A stretch of DNA of 64,000 bases, taken from NCBI RefSeq assembly GCF_028369105.1, contig NZ_JAQNDO010000001.1, positions 310,001 through 374,000 on the forward strand, given 5' to 3'. The notes beneath the pieces were generated by a model that did not search any database, was not told the origin of the DNA, and saw only the letters and a program-made list of their open reading frames with translations. This document shows, piece by piece, positions 56,384 to 64,000 of the stretch. The translations under genes were made by a program, and so were the position numbers. Position 1 is the first letter of the stretch. Every line of letters begins with the position of its first letter. The stretch comes from Polyangium mundeleinium. GTDB taxonomy: Bacteria > Myxococcota_A > Polyangia > Polyangiales > Polyangiaceae.

Positions 56384-56881
56384 ATGAAGCCTGCCCTCCT
56401 GGTCATCGACGTACAGAAGCAGTTTTTCGACGAAAGCCCCGAGACGGCTCGCTCGCTGACGAACGCGATCGAGTACATCAATGCCGGCATCGCGTTGTTT
56501 CGCGCGAAAGGTCTGCCCGTCGTCTGCGTGCAGGACATCGGCGAAGAGGACCAACGGGTCCCGGGCACCACGCGCTTCGAGGTGCCCGAAAGCGTGAAGG
56601 TCCTCCCCTCGGACCTGCACATTCACAAGACGTACGGAAATTCGTTCAACAAGACGCCGCTCGCGGGCGCTCTGCGCGAGCTCGACGTCGATACCGTCAT
56701 CCTCACCGGATATTGCGCCGAACATTGCGTGCTCTCCACCTACCGCGGCGCGCTGGACCACGACTTCACGCCGGTGATCCTTCGGGGCTCGCTCGCGAGC
56801 GGCGTCGCGGAGAACATTCCGTTCGTGGAGCGCATCGGTGACGTCATTTCGTATGGCGCGCTGAAGCGGGTCCTCGGCTGA
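56384..56881 (+). CDS. isochorismatase family cysteine hydrolase
   Basis: A 165-residue cytoplasmic hydrolase. The ATG has GAGGAG six bases upstream. The catalytic triad of the family is visible: Asp in LLVIDVQKQFF, Lys in HIHKTYGNSF, and Cys in LTGYCAEHCVLSTYRGA. Family members include nicotinamidases, N-carbamoylsarcosine amidases and isochorismatases. The substrate cannot be told here; the lack of the nicotinamidase zinc-site pattern makes a general amidase role more likely. The GNAT gene follows after 45 bp. Confidence 0.9.
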   Translation: MKPALLVIDVQKQFFDESPETARSLTNAIEYINAGIALFRAKGLPVVCVQDIGEEDQRVPGTTRFEVPESVKVLPSDLHIHKTYGNSFNKTPLAGALRELDVDTVILTGYCAEHCVLSTYRGALDHDFTPVILRGSLASGVAENIPFVERIGDVISYGALKRVLG

Positions 56882-56926
56882 TCGGGGGCTCGTGGCATCG
56901 GGCCATCGATCGATGGGACTCGCAAC

Positions 56927-57367
56927 ATGATCCGTCGCGCTGACCTCACCGACCTCCGCGCCGTCTTCGCCGTCGAGCGCGACGTCTTCGGCACGCACGT
57001 CTATCCAGACTTTTTCTTCCGGCAGGCGTTCGATCTTTGGGGCGATACCTTTTTCGTGGCCGACGGCGAAAATGGCTCGCTCGACGGATACGGCATCGGA
57101 GCCAGCTCGCACGAGCCCGGCGTCCTGTGGGTCCTCTCCCTCGCCGTTCGAGGCGCGTCCCGGGGTCGCGGGCTCGGCAAAGCGCTGATGCACGCGCTGC
57201 TCGCGGCGATGAAGGCCCGGGGGACGTCCTCGGCCAAGCTCACGGTGCACCCGGACAATCCGGCCGTGGCGCTCTACCGGAACCTCGGATTCGAGGTCAT
57301 CGGCGAGGAGCCGCACTATTTCGGCGAGAAGGACCCCCGGTTGGTCATGGAGCTGCGATGGGGATGA
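56927..57367 (+). CDS. GNAT family N-acetyltransferase
   Basis: A 146-residue RimI-like acetyltransferase: MIRRADLTDLRAVFAVERDV, the beta-strand before the acetyl-CoA loop (GVLWVLSLAVRGASRGRGLG with the R/Q-x-x-G-x-G/A motif), KALMHALLAAMKARG, and the final LTVHPDNPAVALYRNLGFEV typical of GNAT proteins. It would acetylate an amine of a small molecule or protein N terminus. Substrate unknown. It lies behind the isochorismatase-like gene on the same strand and may be co-transcribed. Confidence 0.92.
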   Translation: MIRRADLTDLRAVFAVERDVFGTHVYPDFFFRQAFDLWGDTFFVADGENGSLDGYGIGASSHEPGVLWVLSLAVRGASRGRGLGKALMHALLAAMKARGTSSAKLTVHPDNPAVALYRNLGFEVIGEEPHYFGEKDPRLVMELRWG

Positions 57368-57396
57368 AATGGCTCGCGGGGCGGGTCGGGAGAGGG

Positions 57397-58170
57397 TCAG
57401 CCAGTCGCGGAGGCCTCATCGGCGCCGTCGTCCTCGACAGCGCGGCTTGGCGGCTTGATATGGGTGAGCGCGAATGCCTTGAGGAGCGCGGGCTGCGATT
57501 GTGAAGCTGCCGCCAGCCGCGCGGTGTTTCTCGCCGAGCGGCACAGGGTCACGATGATCCCGTCGATGACATCCATCTGCTCGGTGGAGAGCTGCGTGCC
57601 GGTCCCCTCGCGCGCCTCCGCGGCAGCGCGCAGCGAGGCGGCGGCCGCGGTGAGCGACAGCAACGCCGTCGTCCCCCCGCGTTTCTTCGCGACCTCGACC
57701 ACGGCCTCGCTGCTCAACGTCGCCCGGAGCGCGTCGAGCTGCGTCGCGAGCTTCTCCGCGTCGTCCGGGAGCACGCTCGTGCGATCGAGCGTCGTCTCCA
57801 CTGTGCGCGCTGCGTCCTCGCACCCCGCGTCCTCCAGCACGCGGTGCGCGGCCACGAGGACCGATCGCGCGCGTGCGCGCGCGCCCTTCGCTTCCGTGGT
57901 CGCGGCGAGATAAGCCTGGCTCGTCGACCTCTTTTTCCCGGCGGCCTCGTCGCGCCCCACGCCTGCGTCGATCAGCGCATTGCGCGCGGCTTCGAGTAGC
58001 ACCGCGTCCTCGGAGGCGAACCCGCCGTCGAGGAGAGCCGACGCGTGCGAATCGAGGGCGTGGAGGGTCTTGTTCGCCTGCTTGAGCGTGTCGCTGGACC
58101 CGTATGCGCGGCCGATGCGGAGGTAACGGTCGCGGCCTTTGGGGGAGATCGTCGCGAGATCGAGGGGCAT
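57397..58170 (-). CDS. hypothetical helical protein
   Basis: A 257-residue Ala-rich protein without signal or membrane segment. It is predicted to be almost all helix, with heptad-like stretches (EGARARARSVLVAAHRVLED-type, LATQLDALRATLSSEAVVEV). It begins MPLDLATISPKGRDRYLRIG. No family is recognised. It may be a structural or chromosome-associated protein. Its start faces the 21-bp tandem repeat region, which therefore sits in or near its promoter. Confidence 0.6.
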   Translation of the reverse strand: MPLDLATISPKGRDRYLRIGRAYGSSDTLKQANKTLHALDSHASALLDGGFASEDAVLLEAARNALIDAGVGRDEAAGKKRSTSQAYLAATTEAKGARARARSVLVAAHRVLEDAGCEDAARTVETTLDRTSVLPDDAEKLATQLDALRATLSSEAVVEVAKKRGGTTALLSLTAAAASLRAAAEAREGTGTQLSTEQMDVIDGIIVTLCRSARNTARLAAASQSQPALLKAFALTHIKPPSRAVEDDGADEASATG

Positions 58171-58644
58171 GTTCGTGTCCTACCTGCGCATATGCGCGGT
58201 TCTGAGGTTGTAAAGACGCCGTCAGCGGGAGCGTTCGACGAAGTCGAGTGTGCATTCACGGGTCGGAATTGTGCCTTCGTGCCGGCAACGTTTGCCGCGG
58301 CGGAGCGAGCGTGTGCAATCACACGTCTGCGCGCTGCATTCCTGCGGTCGGTGCGTGCCTTCATGGGTTTGATGTGTGCCGTCACACGTCGAGGGCCTGC
58401 CTTGGGGTGGGGCGAGCGTGCCTTCGCGGGGAGAGGGTGTGCCCTCCCACGTGGATGGCGTGCCGTGGCGGGGTTGAAGGACGCATCCGCGGGGGAGGGA
58501 TTTGCCGCGCGGGGGCGGTGGCGTGCAATCTCTTGTCCCCGCGTCGAGGCTTGTTGCAGAACGGCTCGCCAGGAAGAACGCGAGCCCGCGCACGGCGCCA
58601 CGGGGGTGGCCTGGTGAGGCCTTGCGCAAACGGAAGGCACTTCC
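58171..58644. other. 474-bp intergenic region dominated by 21-bp repeats
   Basis: No convincing gene. 58249-58542 is the tandem repeat; 58543-58644 is the upstream region of the toxin-like gene. A 141-codon plus-strand frame (58192-58617) spans the repeats because 21 is a multiple of three, but it lacks a ribosome binding site. Confidence 0.6.
58249..58542. repeat. 14 tandem degenerate 21-bp units
   Basis: Units begin at 58249 and every 21 bases after it, each opening with a form of TGTGCCTTC (variants CGTGCCTTC, TGTGCAATC, TTTGCCGCG). The first nine bases are conserved and the last twelve vary. Because 21 bp is seven codons, several frames stay open: the plus frame reads heptads like CAFTGRN, CAFVPAT, RAFMGLM; the minus frame reads GTPSTWE, GTPSPRE, GTHQTHE. 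Whether either is translated is unknown. Confidence 0.85.
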
Positions 58645-59914
58645 ATGGCCTGGTCGTCGAACCGCTTTGTTCGGCTTTGGCTCCTCGTGCTCCTCGCTTT
58701 GGGCGTCTCGGCATGGCTCCTCGGGTGCGCCGCGACAGGCGCGCACACGCAGGCGTGGGCGCAGACGACGCCGAACGGAATGAGGTTGTTCCGCATATGC
58801 CGGCGCCATCCCCACGTCGACCCGAATGCGCGTTATTGGTACGACGTGGGGGACGGGACGCCTCGAACGACGTTCCTGCCGCTCGACGAGCTCTTGGAGA
58901 GCCGCGAGGCCAAGGTCATTTATATCCATGATGCCAACGCGCCCTCCGAGAGCCGGAAGCTTCTGGGGATTGCGTTCCAGCATCTCCCCTGCGACAAGCC
59001 GCCGCCCCCCCCCGCCGGAGAAGCTCGCGGCGACGGAGAAGGAGGACGGAGAAAAGAAGGGCGAGGCCGGGCGCGCCGAGCCGCCGACGTCGCGGCGGAA
59101 ATCGCTGCCGCGACCGATCGCGAGACCGTCGGAGCGGGAGCGGTGCGCGGCCTATCGGGAGCCAGGTCAGACGCGGCAACGCGGCGGCGCGGGTTCACGT
59201 ACGTGCACGAGGATCCTGGTCAAGCGGCCCGGCGGGGAGCCGGCCGTCGCGGAAAATCGACCGCGCCCGGTCGAGGCGCCCGCGCCCGTACCGAAGGACC
59301 CGAGCGAGGTGCAGCCGGGTGAAGTATGGAGGTATGAGGACTGGAGCCAAACCCCGGAGGAGACGGCGCGGCTCGATCGAGCCCAGGAGTGCCTCACAGG
59401 CGCTTGCCATGCCCGGCACAAGAACTTCCAGCCGAAGGACAAGAAGAAGCCCGCCGGGACGCACCATGGGCAGTCACTGTCAACGGGAAGTGGGAGCGCG
59501 GGGGGAGCCAGCACGCCGCAGCCGGCGGCGAAGTCGACGGTCAAGACGAGGACCAAGCCGGTCGGGAAGCCGAACGGAGGGGCGGCGGGGCAGGGGGGCA
59601 GCGGGAGCGCGGCGGATCCTCCACCGCAGGCCAAACCGAAGCGGGGAGGCGAGAACCCGGCGGCGGCGCGGGGGCGGCAGGTGCACAAGGAGTTCACGGA
59701 GAAGGTCGAGGCGAAGAAGGGAGAGGGGTGGGATCCCCGGCCGAGCATCAAGAAGGATGGCAAGGAACTGCGGCCCGACGCACTCACGCCAAATGGGAAT
59801 CCGATCGAGCTGAAGCCGAACACGCCGACGGGCAAAGAAGCGGGCAAACGCCAAATGAAGAAGTACGAAGAGGCGTTTCGGAAGAAGGGACGGGTGATCT
59901 ATTATGAACCCTAA
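58645..59914 (+). pseudogene. lipoprotein toxin gene with C-terminal PD-(D/E)XK-like nuclease domain, frameshifted at a C9 tract
   Basis: The ATG at 58645 encodes a lipoprotein signal (FVRLWLLVLLALGVSAWLLG, then Cys28). The frame runs through a Pro-coding run of nine C's (59005-59013), after which the coding pattern continues one frame over to 59914; the first frame would stop at 59322. The C-terminal 90 residues (GRQVHKEFTEKVEAKKGEGW, LRPDALTPNG, PIELKPNTPTGKEAG, ending RVIYYEP) show the Asp...Glu-x-Lys order of PD-(D/E)XK nucleases, as in SitA-type toxins. The downstream gene overlaps it by 11 bp and looks like its immunity partner. The shift may be slippage-based switching, a true mutation or a sequencing error. 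Confidence 0.7.
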
Positions 59915-60566
59915 GCGAGTCCTGCGGGACCGAATGAGCCACATCTTCAAGATGCGGGTCACGCCCACGCTCCACGCGGCGGGCTTCAAGAAACGAGGGA
60001 TCGTGTACGTGCGGGAGGTGGGGAGCGTCCAGCATCTCTACCATCACGAGAGTGACGAGCTCAATACGGCCGAGGAATACAGTTTTACCACGAATTGTGG
60101 GGTTTACATTCCCGGGGTCAGAACTGTCTACTGGGGTCCACACAGCGTCGAACCCAAGGCACCTGACGCAGCGGACGGCGTCCTGCACGTGCGACCCGGA
60201 TTCCTGACACCGGCGGGCAATCCGTGGTGGCATCTCACGTCCTCCGATGGGCCCGAGAAGGACGATGAAGTAGGGCAGGAGCTGCGGCGGCTCGTGGAGA
60301 CGGCGGCCCTGCCCTTCTTCGACCGGTTCCGGGACGAACGCGCGGTCGCGGAGTTCTGCTCGCAGCCCCGCAAGAAGGAAGATCGATTCATCAATCCCCG
60401 TGAAGATACGTTCGAGCTCTTCTATGCCGCGATCCTCTGGAAGCGGCTCGGGTGCAAGGACAAGTGTCGCGAATGCATCGAGCGGGAGCGGTCGAAGACC
60501 AAGAAGCGTTATGGCGCCAAGACCGACGAGGCGTTCTTCGCGCGCTTCTCGTGCGACGACGACTGA
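59904..60566 (+). CDS. DUF4304 family protein, probable immunity protein
   Basis: A 220-residue soluble protein. The DUF4304 pattern is clear in the first 80 residues: a helix ending VTPTLHAAGFKKRG, IVYVREVGSVQHLYHHESDE, then AEEYSFTTNCGVYIPG. The C terminus is charged (CKDKCRECIERERSKTKKRY). DUF4304 proteins occur behind polymorphic-toxin genes and are regarded as immunity-type proteins. It starts inside the last codons of the toxin-like gene and is itself intact although the toxin frame is broken, the expected state if immunity is kept when toxin is off. Confidence 0.75.
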   Translation: MNPKRVLRDRMSHIFKMRVTPTLHAAGFKKRGIVYVREVGSVQHLYHHESDELNTAEEYSFTTNCGVYIPGVRTVYWGPHSVEPKAPDAADGVLHVRPGFLTPAGNPWWHLTSSDGPEKDDEVGQELRRLVETAALPFFDRFRDERAVAEFCSQPRKKEDRFINPREDTFELFYAAILWKRLGCKDKCRECIERERSKTKKRYGAKTDEAFFARFSCDDD

Positions 60567-60615
60567 CGCGTTTGCTGCGAAGGGCCGGCCCGCGGGCGCG
60601 CGCTCGTGGGCTGCT

Positions 60616-61035
60616 TCACGGGAGCACCTCGATCGAATCCGGCGTGAGAATGGGCAATTCGCCCTGAATGAGGCATTGCTCTTGCGGCCCGCACTTGTGA
60701 ATCCGGAGCTTGCCCCGCACCCGCACGCGTTTTCCCACGGTCGTCTTCTGCCAATCCGCGCCGAGGTGCTTTTTCAGGTCGTCGCGCGGGATCAACACAT
60801 CGGCGACCGACCCGAATCCCTTGCTCGGATGCAGCTCGCCCTCGCGCGTCTCGACGCCCTCTTCGGCCTGCTTCGGCGCATCCGCGGCCTTCGGCTCCTC
60901 AGCCTGCTTCGGCGCAACCGCGACCTTCGGCTCCTCGGCCACCGGGGGCGGACTCGCCGCCTCGCGACAGCCCTGCGTGAACACCAGCCCGGCGAGCGTG
61001 ACGGCAAGGGCGAAACGGCTTGAAACGACGCGCAT
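60616..61035 (-). CDS. hypothetical lipoprotein with OB-like C-terminal domain
   Basis: A 139-residue protein. The ATG at 61035 gives a lipoprotein signal ([20 protein letters not shown] then QGC). A repetitive charged linker follows ([24 protein letters not shown]; a 14-residue unit repeated twice). The C-terminal 60 residues ([51 protein letters not shown]) have the strand order of a small OB fold. Function unknown. Its start is 58 bp from the divergent acyltransferase gene. Confidence 0.7.
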   Translation of the reverse strand: MRVVSSRFALAVTLAGLVFTQGCREAASPPPVAEEPKVAVAPKQAEEPKAADAPKQAEEGVETREGELHPSKGFGSVADVLIPRDDLKKHLGADWQKTTVGKRVRVRGKLRIHKCGPQEQCLIQGELPILTPDSIEVLP

Positions 61036-61093
61036 GAACCCATGATGTCGAGCGCGCTCGGCCGCCGCAAGCAGAGTATCTTGGCATCGCAGG

Positions 61094-62014
61094 ATGAACG
61101 CGGACCTCGTCGAGATCCTCCACATCGCGCGCGCCGAGATGGCCGGGCACCTCGCGAAAGATCGCGGCCCGCTCGCCCTTCGCGCGGCCGAGATCGTCCT
61201 CCATCCTGCGGCGCTCTCGCTCGCGAAACACCTCGTCGCCTTCGACCACGACCTCGCGCGCCTCGGATCGCTCCGCCGCGCTTCGCTCGTGATGCTCGAT
61301 CGGTACGGCGTGCGCGCGCGCCTCGCCGACGCCTCGGGCGGCCCGCACGACCTCACCGCGCGGCGCGCAGCTCTGCCCGAGCGTGGCCCTCTCCTCGTCG
61401 TGTCGAACCACCCCGGCCTTTACGACGCCCTCGCGCTCTTTTCAGCGGTGGGCCGCGACGACCTCGCCGTCATCGCGGCCGCGCGGGATCTGCTCTTCGC
61501 CTTGCCCCACGTCCGCAAGCATCTGCTCTCCGCGCCGCCCGACGCGCGTGCCGGTCTCGCGCTCCGCGTTGCCGCCCGTCACCTCACGCGCGGCGGCGCG
61601 CTCTTGCACTTCCCCGCGGGCCGCATCGAGCCGGATCCCCGCCTCGTTCCTCCCGGCGAGAGCGTGCTCCACGCCTTCCAACCCGGCCTCGACGCGCTCG
61701 TCACGCTCGCGGCGCGCGCGCGCCCCGACCTCGTCGTCGTGCCCGTGATCGTCTCGGGGGTCGTCTCGCTCCGCGCACGCGCCTTCGCGTCTGCGCTCGC
61801 GGGCCACGCGGGGTTGACCGATGCGTTCGTGCCGCTCCTCCAGCTCACGCTCCCAGGCTTCGGCGACGTCGACGTGCGTGTCACGATCGGCCCCGCGCTC
61901 GACGTCGCGGAGCTCGGCGCCGAGCCCTCCGCGCACCTGCGCCTCGCCCTCGAACGCCTCGCGCGTGCCCTCCCGCGCCCCCCTGGCGCGGCGCCCGCGG
62001 AGCCTCTACGTTGA
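61094..62014 (+). CDS. PlsC-type lysophospholipid acyltransferase family protein
   Basis: A 306-residue protein with the acyltransferase HX4D motif ([15 protein letters not shown]) and a FPAGRIEPD block replacing the usual [17 protein letters not shown] strand follows, as in PlsC. It lacks the typical N-terminal membrane helices but contains hydrophobic stretches, so it is probably a peripheral membrane enzyme acylating a lysophospholipid or related acceptor. A -10-like TATCTT (61077-61082) lies 11 bases before the ATG; GCAGG is the only ribosome-binding-like sequence. nadA follows after 8 bp, probably in one transcript. Confidence 0.8.
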   Translation: MNADLVEILHIARAEMAGHLAKDRGPLALRAAEIVLHPAALSLAKHLVAFDHDLARLGSLRRASLVMLDRYGVRARLADASGGPHDLTARRAALPERGPLLVVSNHPGLYDALALFSAVGRDDLAVIAAARDLLFALPHVRKHLLSAPPDARAGLALRVAARHLTRGGALLHFPAGRIEPDPRLVPPGESVLHAFQPGLDALVTLAARARPDLVVVPVIVSGVVSLRARAFASALAGHAGLTDAFVPLLQLTLPGFGDVDVRVTIGPALDVAELGAEPSAHLRLALERLARALPRPPGAAPAEPLR

Positions 62015-62022
62015 GGCCCACG

Positions 62023-62976
62023 ATGAGCGAAACCGTCCGAGGCAAGATCGACCCGGGTCTGGATCTCGAGGCCGAGATCGTGCGGCTCAAGAAGGAGCGC
62101 AACGCCGTCCTGCTCGCCCACTACTACCAGGAGGGTGACATCCAGGATCTCGCGGACTTCCTCGGCGACTCGCTCCAGCTCGCCCAGCAGGCGAAGAAGA
62201 CCACGGCCGACGTCATCCTCTTCGCGGGCGTGCACTTCATGGCCGAGACCGCGAAGATCCTGAACCCCGATCGTATCGTCGTCGTGCCCGACCTCGAGGC
62301 CGGCTGCTCGCTCGCCGACGGCTGCCCGGTCGACCGTTTCCGCGCCTGGCGCGCGAAATACCCCGACGCCGTCTCGATCACGTACATCAACTGCACGGCC
62401 GAGGTGAAGGCCGAGAGCGACTACATCTGCACCTCGTCGAACGCTGAGAAGATCGTCCGCGCGATCCCCGAGGACAAGGAGATCCTCTTCGCGCCCGACA
62501 AGAACCTCGGCCGCTGGCTCGAACAGAAGACCGGCCGAAAGATGCGGCTCTGGCAGGGAAGCTGCGTGGTGCACGAGACCTTCAGCCTGCGCAAGATCAT
62601 CGCCCTGCGCGAGGAGCACCCCACGGCCAAGCTCATCGCGCACCCCGAGTGCGAGGAGGCGCTCCTCCGCATGGCCGCGTTCATCGGCTCGACGACCGCG
62701 CTGCTCAAGTACACGCAGACCGACGACGCGCAGGCCTACATCGTCGCGACCGAGAGCGGCATCGTGCACCAGATGCGCAAGGCCTCGCCGCACAAGACGT
62801 TTTTGGAAGGGCCGCCCGAGAAGAACTGCGCCTGCAACGAGTGCCCCTTCATGCGCCTGAACACGATGGAGAAGGTCTACCTCGCGCTGCGCGACCTCGA
62901 GCCCCGCATCGAGATGCCCCTCGACCTGCGCGAGCGCGCTCGGGTGCCGATCGACCGGATGCTCGCGCTCTCGTGA
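62023..62976 (+). CDS. nadA: quinolinate synthase A
   Basis: A 317-residue [4Fe-4S] enzyme that condenses iminoaspartate and dihydroxyacetone phosphate to quinolinate in NAD synthesis. Signatures are [51 protein letters not shown] (first cluster Cys), [11 protein letters not shown] (second), [20 protein letters not shown] and [19 protein letters not shown] (third Cys region). Length and motifs are complete. nadB and nadC are not nearby. The ATG at 62023 is 8 bp behind the acyltransferase stop. Confidence 0.97.
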   Translation: MSETVRGKIDPGLDLEAEIVRLKKERNAVLLAHYYQEGDIQDLADFLGDSLQLAQQAKKTTADVILFAGVHFMAETAKILNPDRIVVVPDLEAGCSLADGCPVDRFRAWRAKYPDAVSITYINCTAEVKAESDYICTSSNAEKIVRAIPEDKEILFAPDKNLGRWLEQKTGRKMRLWQGSCVVHETFSLRKIIALREEHPTAKLIAHPECEEALLRMAAFIGSTTALLKYTQTDDAQAYIVATESGIVHQMRKASPHKTFLEGPPEKNCACNECPFMRLNTMEKVYLALRDLEPRIEMPLDLRERARVPIDRMLALS

Positions 62977-63004
62977 GCCATCGGGCCGGCCGCTCCCTTC
63001 GAGC

Positions 63005-63430
63005 TCAAAGGTTCGTCGGGGCGTCGGGCTTGCCGGTCGCCAGCTTGCGCACGAGCGCGCGCAGCTCGGACGGGTCGTAGGGTTTTTCCAGGAGCAGGTT
63101 CTCTACGCGCGCGAAGAAGGCGCGCACGTCGCTCGTGAACGCCGCGCCCGTGAAGAACACGATCTGCCGCGCCACCTCCGGCGCCGTCACGAGCAGTCGT
63201 TCGTAGAGCTCGAACCCGTTCATCCCCGGCATCCGCACGTCGCACAGCACCACGTCGAAGCGCGCCCCCGCCTCCACCACCGCGAGCGCCTCGTGCCCGC
63301 TCGACACCGTGGTCACCTCGTGCTCGTTCGCGAGGAGCCGTCGGATCGAAGCCACGATGAACGGCTCGTCGTCGACGAGCAGCACGCGCGTCCGCCGCGC
63401 GGATCCCCCATGTTCCGCCGTCGTTCCCAT
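63005..63430 (-). CDS. single-domain response regulator
   Basis: A 141-residue protein that is essentially a receiver domain: VLLVDDEPFIVASIRRLL with the acidic pair, the phosphoacceptor Asp in VVLCDVRMPGMNGFELYERL, conserved Thr in IVFFTGAAFTSDVRAFF and the Lys in LLLEKPYDPSELRALV. No output domain, so it works like CheY or as a phosphorelay part. The ATG at 63430 is used; a longer frame reaches 63517 but is unconserved. No histidine kinase is adjacent. The next gene upstream on this strand is the deoxynucleoside kinase. Confidence 0.9.
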   Translation of the reverse strand: MGTTAEHGGSARRTRVLLVDDEPFIVASIRRLLANEHEVTTVSSGHEALAVVEAGARFDVVLCDVRMPGMNGFELYERLLVTAPEVARQIVFFTGAAFTSDVRAFFARVENLLLEKPYDPSELRALVRKLATGKPDAPTNL

Positions 63431-63614
63431 CGTCGTGCCAATGAGCCCCACGCCAACTCCAGGAATTCCAATAGGTCGCCCATCGCTGAGCATTGCGCAA
63501 GCGCCAAAAGCGAGCATGCGGCAATTTGCCGCCCAGTGCCAATGGGTTGACGCGGGGTGACGCCAACTTCGCGTAACGCAATGACCGCAATGGTGCGGCT
63601 GTCAGGCGAAATGT

Positions 63615-64000
63615 TCAGCCGAGGTGCTTCTCGATCGCGCGGATGACCTCGAGCCTGTCGAAGAGCCGCTCCACGTAGTCGAGCCGATCGGTCTCGATGA
63701 CCATCGTCGGCGAGAGGTCGTACCGTGCGTGCCATTCCTCGTAGAGCTTGTCCAGCGCAGCGAGGTAGCTCTTGGGTACTTTGCGTTCAAAGTTTCGTCC
63801 CCGCTGCCGGATGCGCCGCACGAGGGTCGGCAGAGGACACCGCAGATAGATCATCAGGTCCGGCGGGCGGATCTCCTCGCGCAGCGTCCGATAGAGGTCG
63901 TCGTACATCTGCCAGTCGCGGGCGTCGATGTAGCCGGCCTGGTGCAGGTGCGCGGCGAAGATCTCCGCGTCCTCGTAGAGCGTCCGATCCTGCACGATCG
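63615..64000 (-). CDS. deoxynucleoside kinase (5' part outside window)
   Basis: The C-terminal 128 residues of a deoxynucleoside kinase of the dGK/dCK/TK2-like group; the ATP-binding N terminus is beyond base 64000. Visible motifs are QDRTLYEDAEIFAAHLHQAG (the E/DR-S/T block), YDDLYRTLREEIRPPDLMIY, LRCPLPTLVRRIRQRGRNFE (LID region with the Arg cluster) and YLAALDKLYEEWHARYDLSP. It phosphorylates deoxynucleosides in salvage; which base cannot be told. 184 bp separate it from the response regulator downstream. Confidence 0.88.
   Translation of the reverse strand, partial: IVQDRTLYEDAEIFAAHLHQAGYIDARDWQMYDDLYRTLREEIRPPDLMIYLRCPLPTLVRRIRQRGRNFERKVPKSYLAALDKLYEEWHARYDLSPTMVIETDRLDYVERLFDRLEVIRAIEKHLG

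Noticed and set aside
58192-58617. 141-codon plus-strand frame across the 21-bp repeats
   Set aside because: No ribosome binding site, and frames on both strands stay open simply because the repeat length is a multiple of three; kept as a finding on the repeat, not as a gene.

Overview
The window is about 70% GC, gene-dense, with strong G/C bias at third codon positions. It carries many lipoproteins, Gly-Gly-X spacer tracts, a Ser/Thr protein kinase, Sit-type toxin/immunity genes and DUF2330/TPR/beta-propeller surface proteins. This points to the chromosome of a large-genome myxobacterium, most likely Polyangiales (Polyangium/Sorangium-like). The genus assignment is inference; no rRNA is present.

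Layout. 1-1060: end of a type VI secretion accessory cassette (DUF3540, PAAR-like DUF4150). 1067-2963: a Coa1-like membrane protein and a helical-repeat protein. 3064-5896: cysD and fused cysNC (sulfate activation to PAPS). 5955-9188: a DUF2330 surface protein, ferrochelatase and an SRPBCC protein. 9210-9317: tandem hairpin repeats. 9295-12629: an acidic unknown protein, a Cys-rich lipoprotein, two tandem SpoIIAA/STAS-like paralogues and a double-CXXCG (SitI6-type) immunity-like protein. 12636-14518: a DJ-1/PfpI lipoprotein divergent from a LysR regulator. 14525-18046: divergent ligD and ku (bacterial NHEJ). 18101-25531: ABC exporter, GYF-like protein, lipoproteins, a Gly-rich amidohydrolase and a DUF938 methyltransferase. 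25556-31015: a coupled pair of amidohydrolases, a DUF2062-methyltransferase fusion interrupted in frame by a palindromic repeat, and a TPR protein. 31051-34534: M23 peptidase, a third SpoIIAA-like paralogue, then rplM-rpsI. 34728-37197: two acyl-CoA dehydrogenases.

The most interesting region is 37240-46869. On the minus strand a tight operon encodes a 50-residue double-glycine precursor peptide, a radical SAM/SPASM maturase of the cyclophane-forming type, an HExxH modification enzyme, a 72-residue one-TM protein and a C39-peptidase ABC exporter. Divergently, a four-gene overlapping operon encodes a MacAB-like ABC pump with two FtsX-type permeases. The proposed logic is that the maturase crosslinks aromatic residues of the 12-residue core, the HExxH enzyme adds a second modification, the C39 transporter cleaves after Gly-Gly and exports, and the MacAB-like pump carries product out or confers self-protection. 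A stem-loop sits between precursor and maturase and another in the precursor leader.

46914-64000: two tRNA-Ser genes, an outer-membrane barrel, guaB, a kinase/TPR/beta-propeller operon, selD, an ABC1/UbiB-family kinase, an isochorismatase-like hydrolase, a GNAT acetyltransferase, a 14-unit 21-bp tandem repeat, and a lipoprotein toxin gene (PD-(D/E)XK-like C terminus) frameshifted at a C9 tract with a DUF4304 immunity-type gene behind it. Then come a lipoprotein, a PlsC-type acyltransferase, nadA, a response regulator and a truncated deoxynucleoside kinase. No rRNA, CRISPR array, insertion sequence or prophage was seen.
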